Below, piece after piece: positions 5,701 to 5,764 of a stretch of 5,764 nucleotides of DNA. The notes below the pieces were generated by a model, which made no database searches, had not been told where the DNA came from, and saw only the letters and a program-made list of their open reading frames with translations. The stretch covers positions 1 to 5,764 of the forward strand of contig CAAEDC010000186.1 of assembly GCA_900754495.1 (NCBI GenBank), given 5' to 3'. A program made the position numbers and the translations under genes. Origin of the DNA: Eggerthellaceae bacterium (GTDB lineage: Bacteria > Actinomycetota > Coriobacteriia > Coriobacteriales > Eggerthellaceae). How positions within the stretch are numbered: the first letter of the stretch is position 1; each line of letters begins with the position of its first letter.

Positions 5701-5712
5701 TTCGCGAAGCGA
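5697..5712. promoter_or_regulatory. 16-bp perfect palindrome overlapping the -35 region, candidate operator
   Basis: TCGCTTCGCGAAGCGA reads the same on both strands. It overlaps or directly abuts the candidate -35 element of the radical SAM promoter, a usual position for a repressor or activator site. The regulator is unknown. Confidence 0.4.
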
Positions 5713-5764
5713 AGGGGCGGGCGTGGCGCAGCGGCGGGCCGCTCGTCGCCGCGCGGCGCCATCA
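5713..5764. other. GC-rich intergenic end of the window
   Basis: No gene is supported. The region contains two small perfect dyads, AGCGGC-GG-GCCGCT at 5730-5743 and CGCCGCGCGGCG at 5747-5758. They could belong to the 3' end or terminator of a neighbouring gene outside the window. A 60-codon minus-strand frame through here overlaps the promoter and leader and has no protein-like character. Confidence 0.3.

Noticed and set aside
5580..5762. 60-codon minus-strand frame at the right end
   Set aside because: It runs through the promoter, both leader hairpins and the radical SAM start. It has no ribosome-binding site that can be judged and no protein-like pattern.

Overview
This is a GC-rich bacterial chromosomal segment. 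It has two blocks of genes that point toward each other and meet at about position 3183-3269. Base composition, strong G/C at third codon positions and the uppS-cdsA-dxr gene order fit a high-GC Gram-positive. An Eggerthellaceae/Coriobacteriia gut anaerobe is my best guess. That placement is an inference from style and gene content, because no rRNA or other taxonomic marker is present.

Plus strand, 1-3182: after about 210 bases with no convincing gene but several repeats and hairpins, three envelope-precursor genes run as a tight operon. These are uppS (undecaprenyl diphosphate synthase), cdsA (phosphatidate cytidylyltransferase) and dxr (DXP reductoisomerase). The uppS and cdsA genes are 3 bases apart, and cdsA and dxr overlap by 11 bases. 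Dxr supplies the MEP pathway that makes isoprenoid units, UppS joins those units into the C55 lipid carrier for cell-wall synthesis, and CdsA makes CDP-diacylglycerol for phospholipids. The rseP and ispG genes that often follow dxr are not found after it here.

Minus strand, 5764-3270: a second, accessory-looking block is read in the order radical SAM enzyme (5593-4319), small RelB/DinJ-type antitoxin (4282-4067), then a spermidine-synthase-like protein (4058-3270). The gaps between them are 36 and 8 bases, so they look like one transcription unit. A hairpin sits in the first gap, right after the radical SAM stop codon. Upstream of the radical SAM gene there is a plausible -10 box, a 16-bp perfect palindrome near the -35 position, and a leader of about 70 bases with two GC-rich hairpins. 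The second hairpin is followed by a T-rich run.

The points most worth a second look are the radical SAM protein with extra cysteines ahead of its cluster motif, its structured leader, the antitoxin without a visible toxin, and the aminopropyltransferase-like protein that lacks the usual GGGDG aspartate. I see no tRNA, rRNA, CRISPR array, insertion sequence or clear pseudogene.
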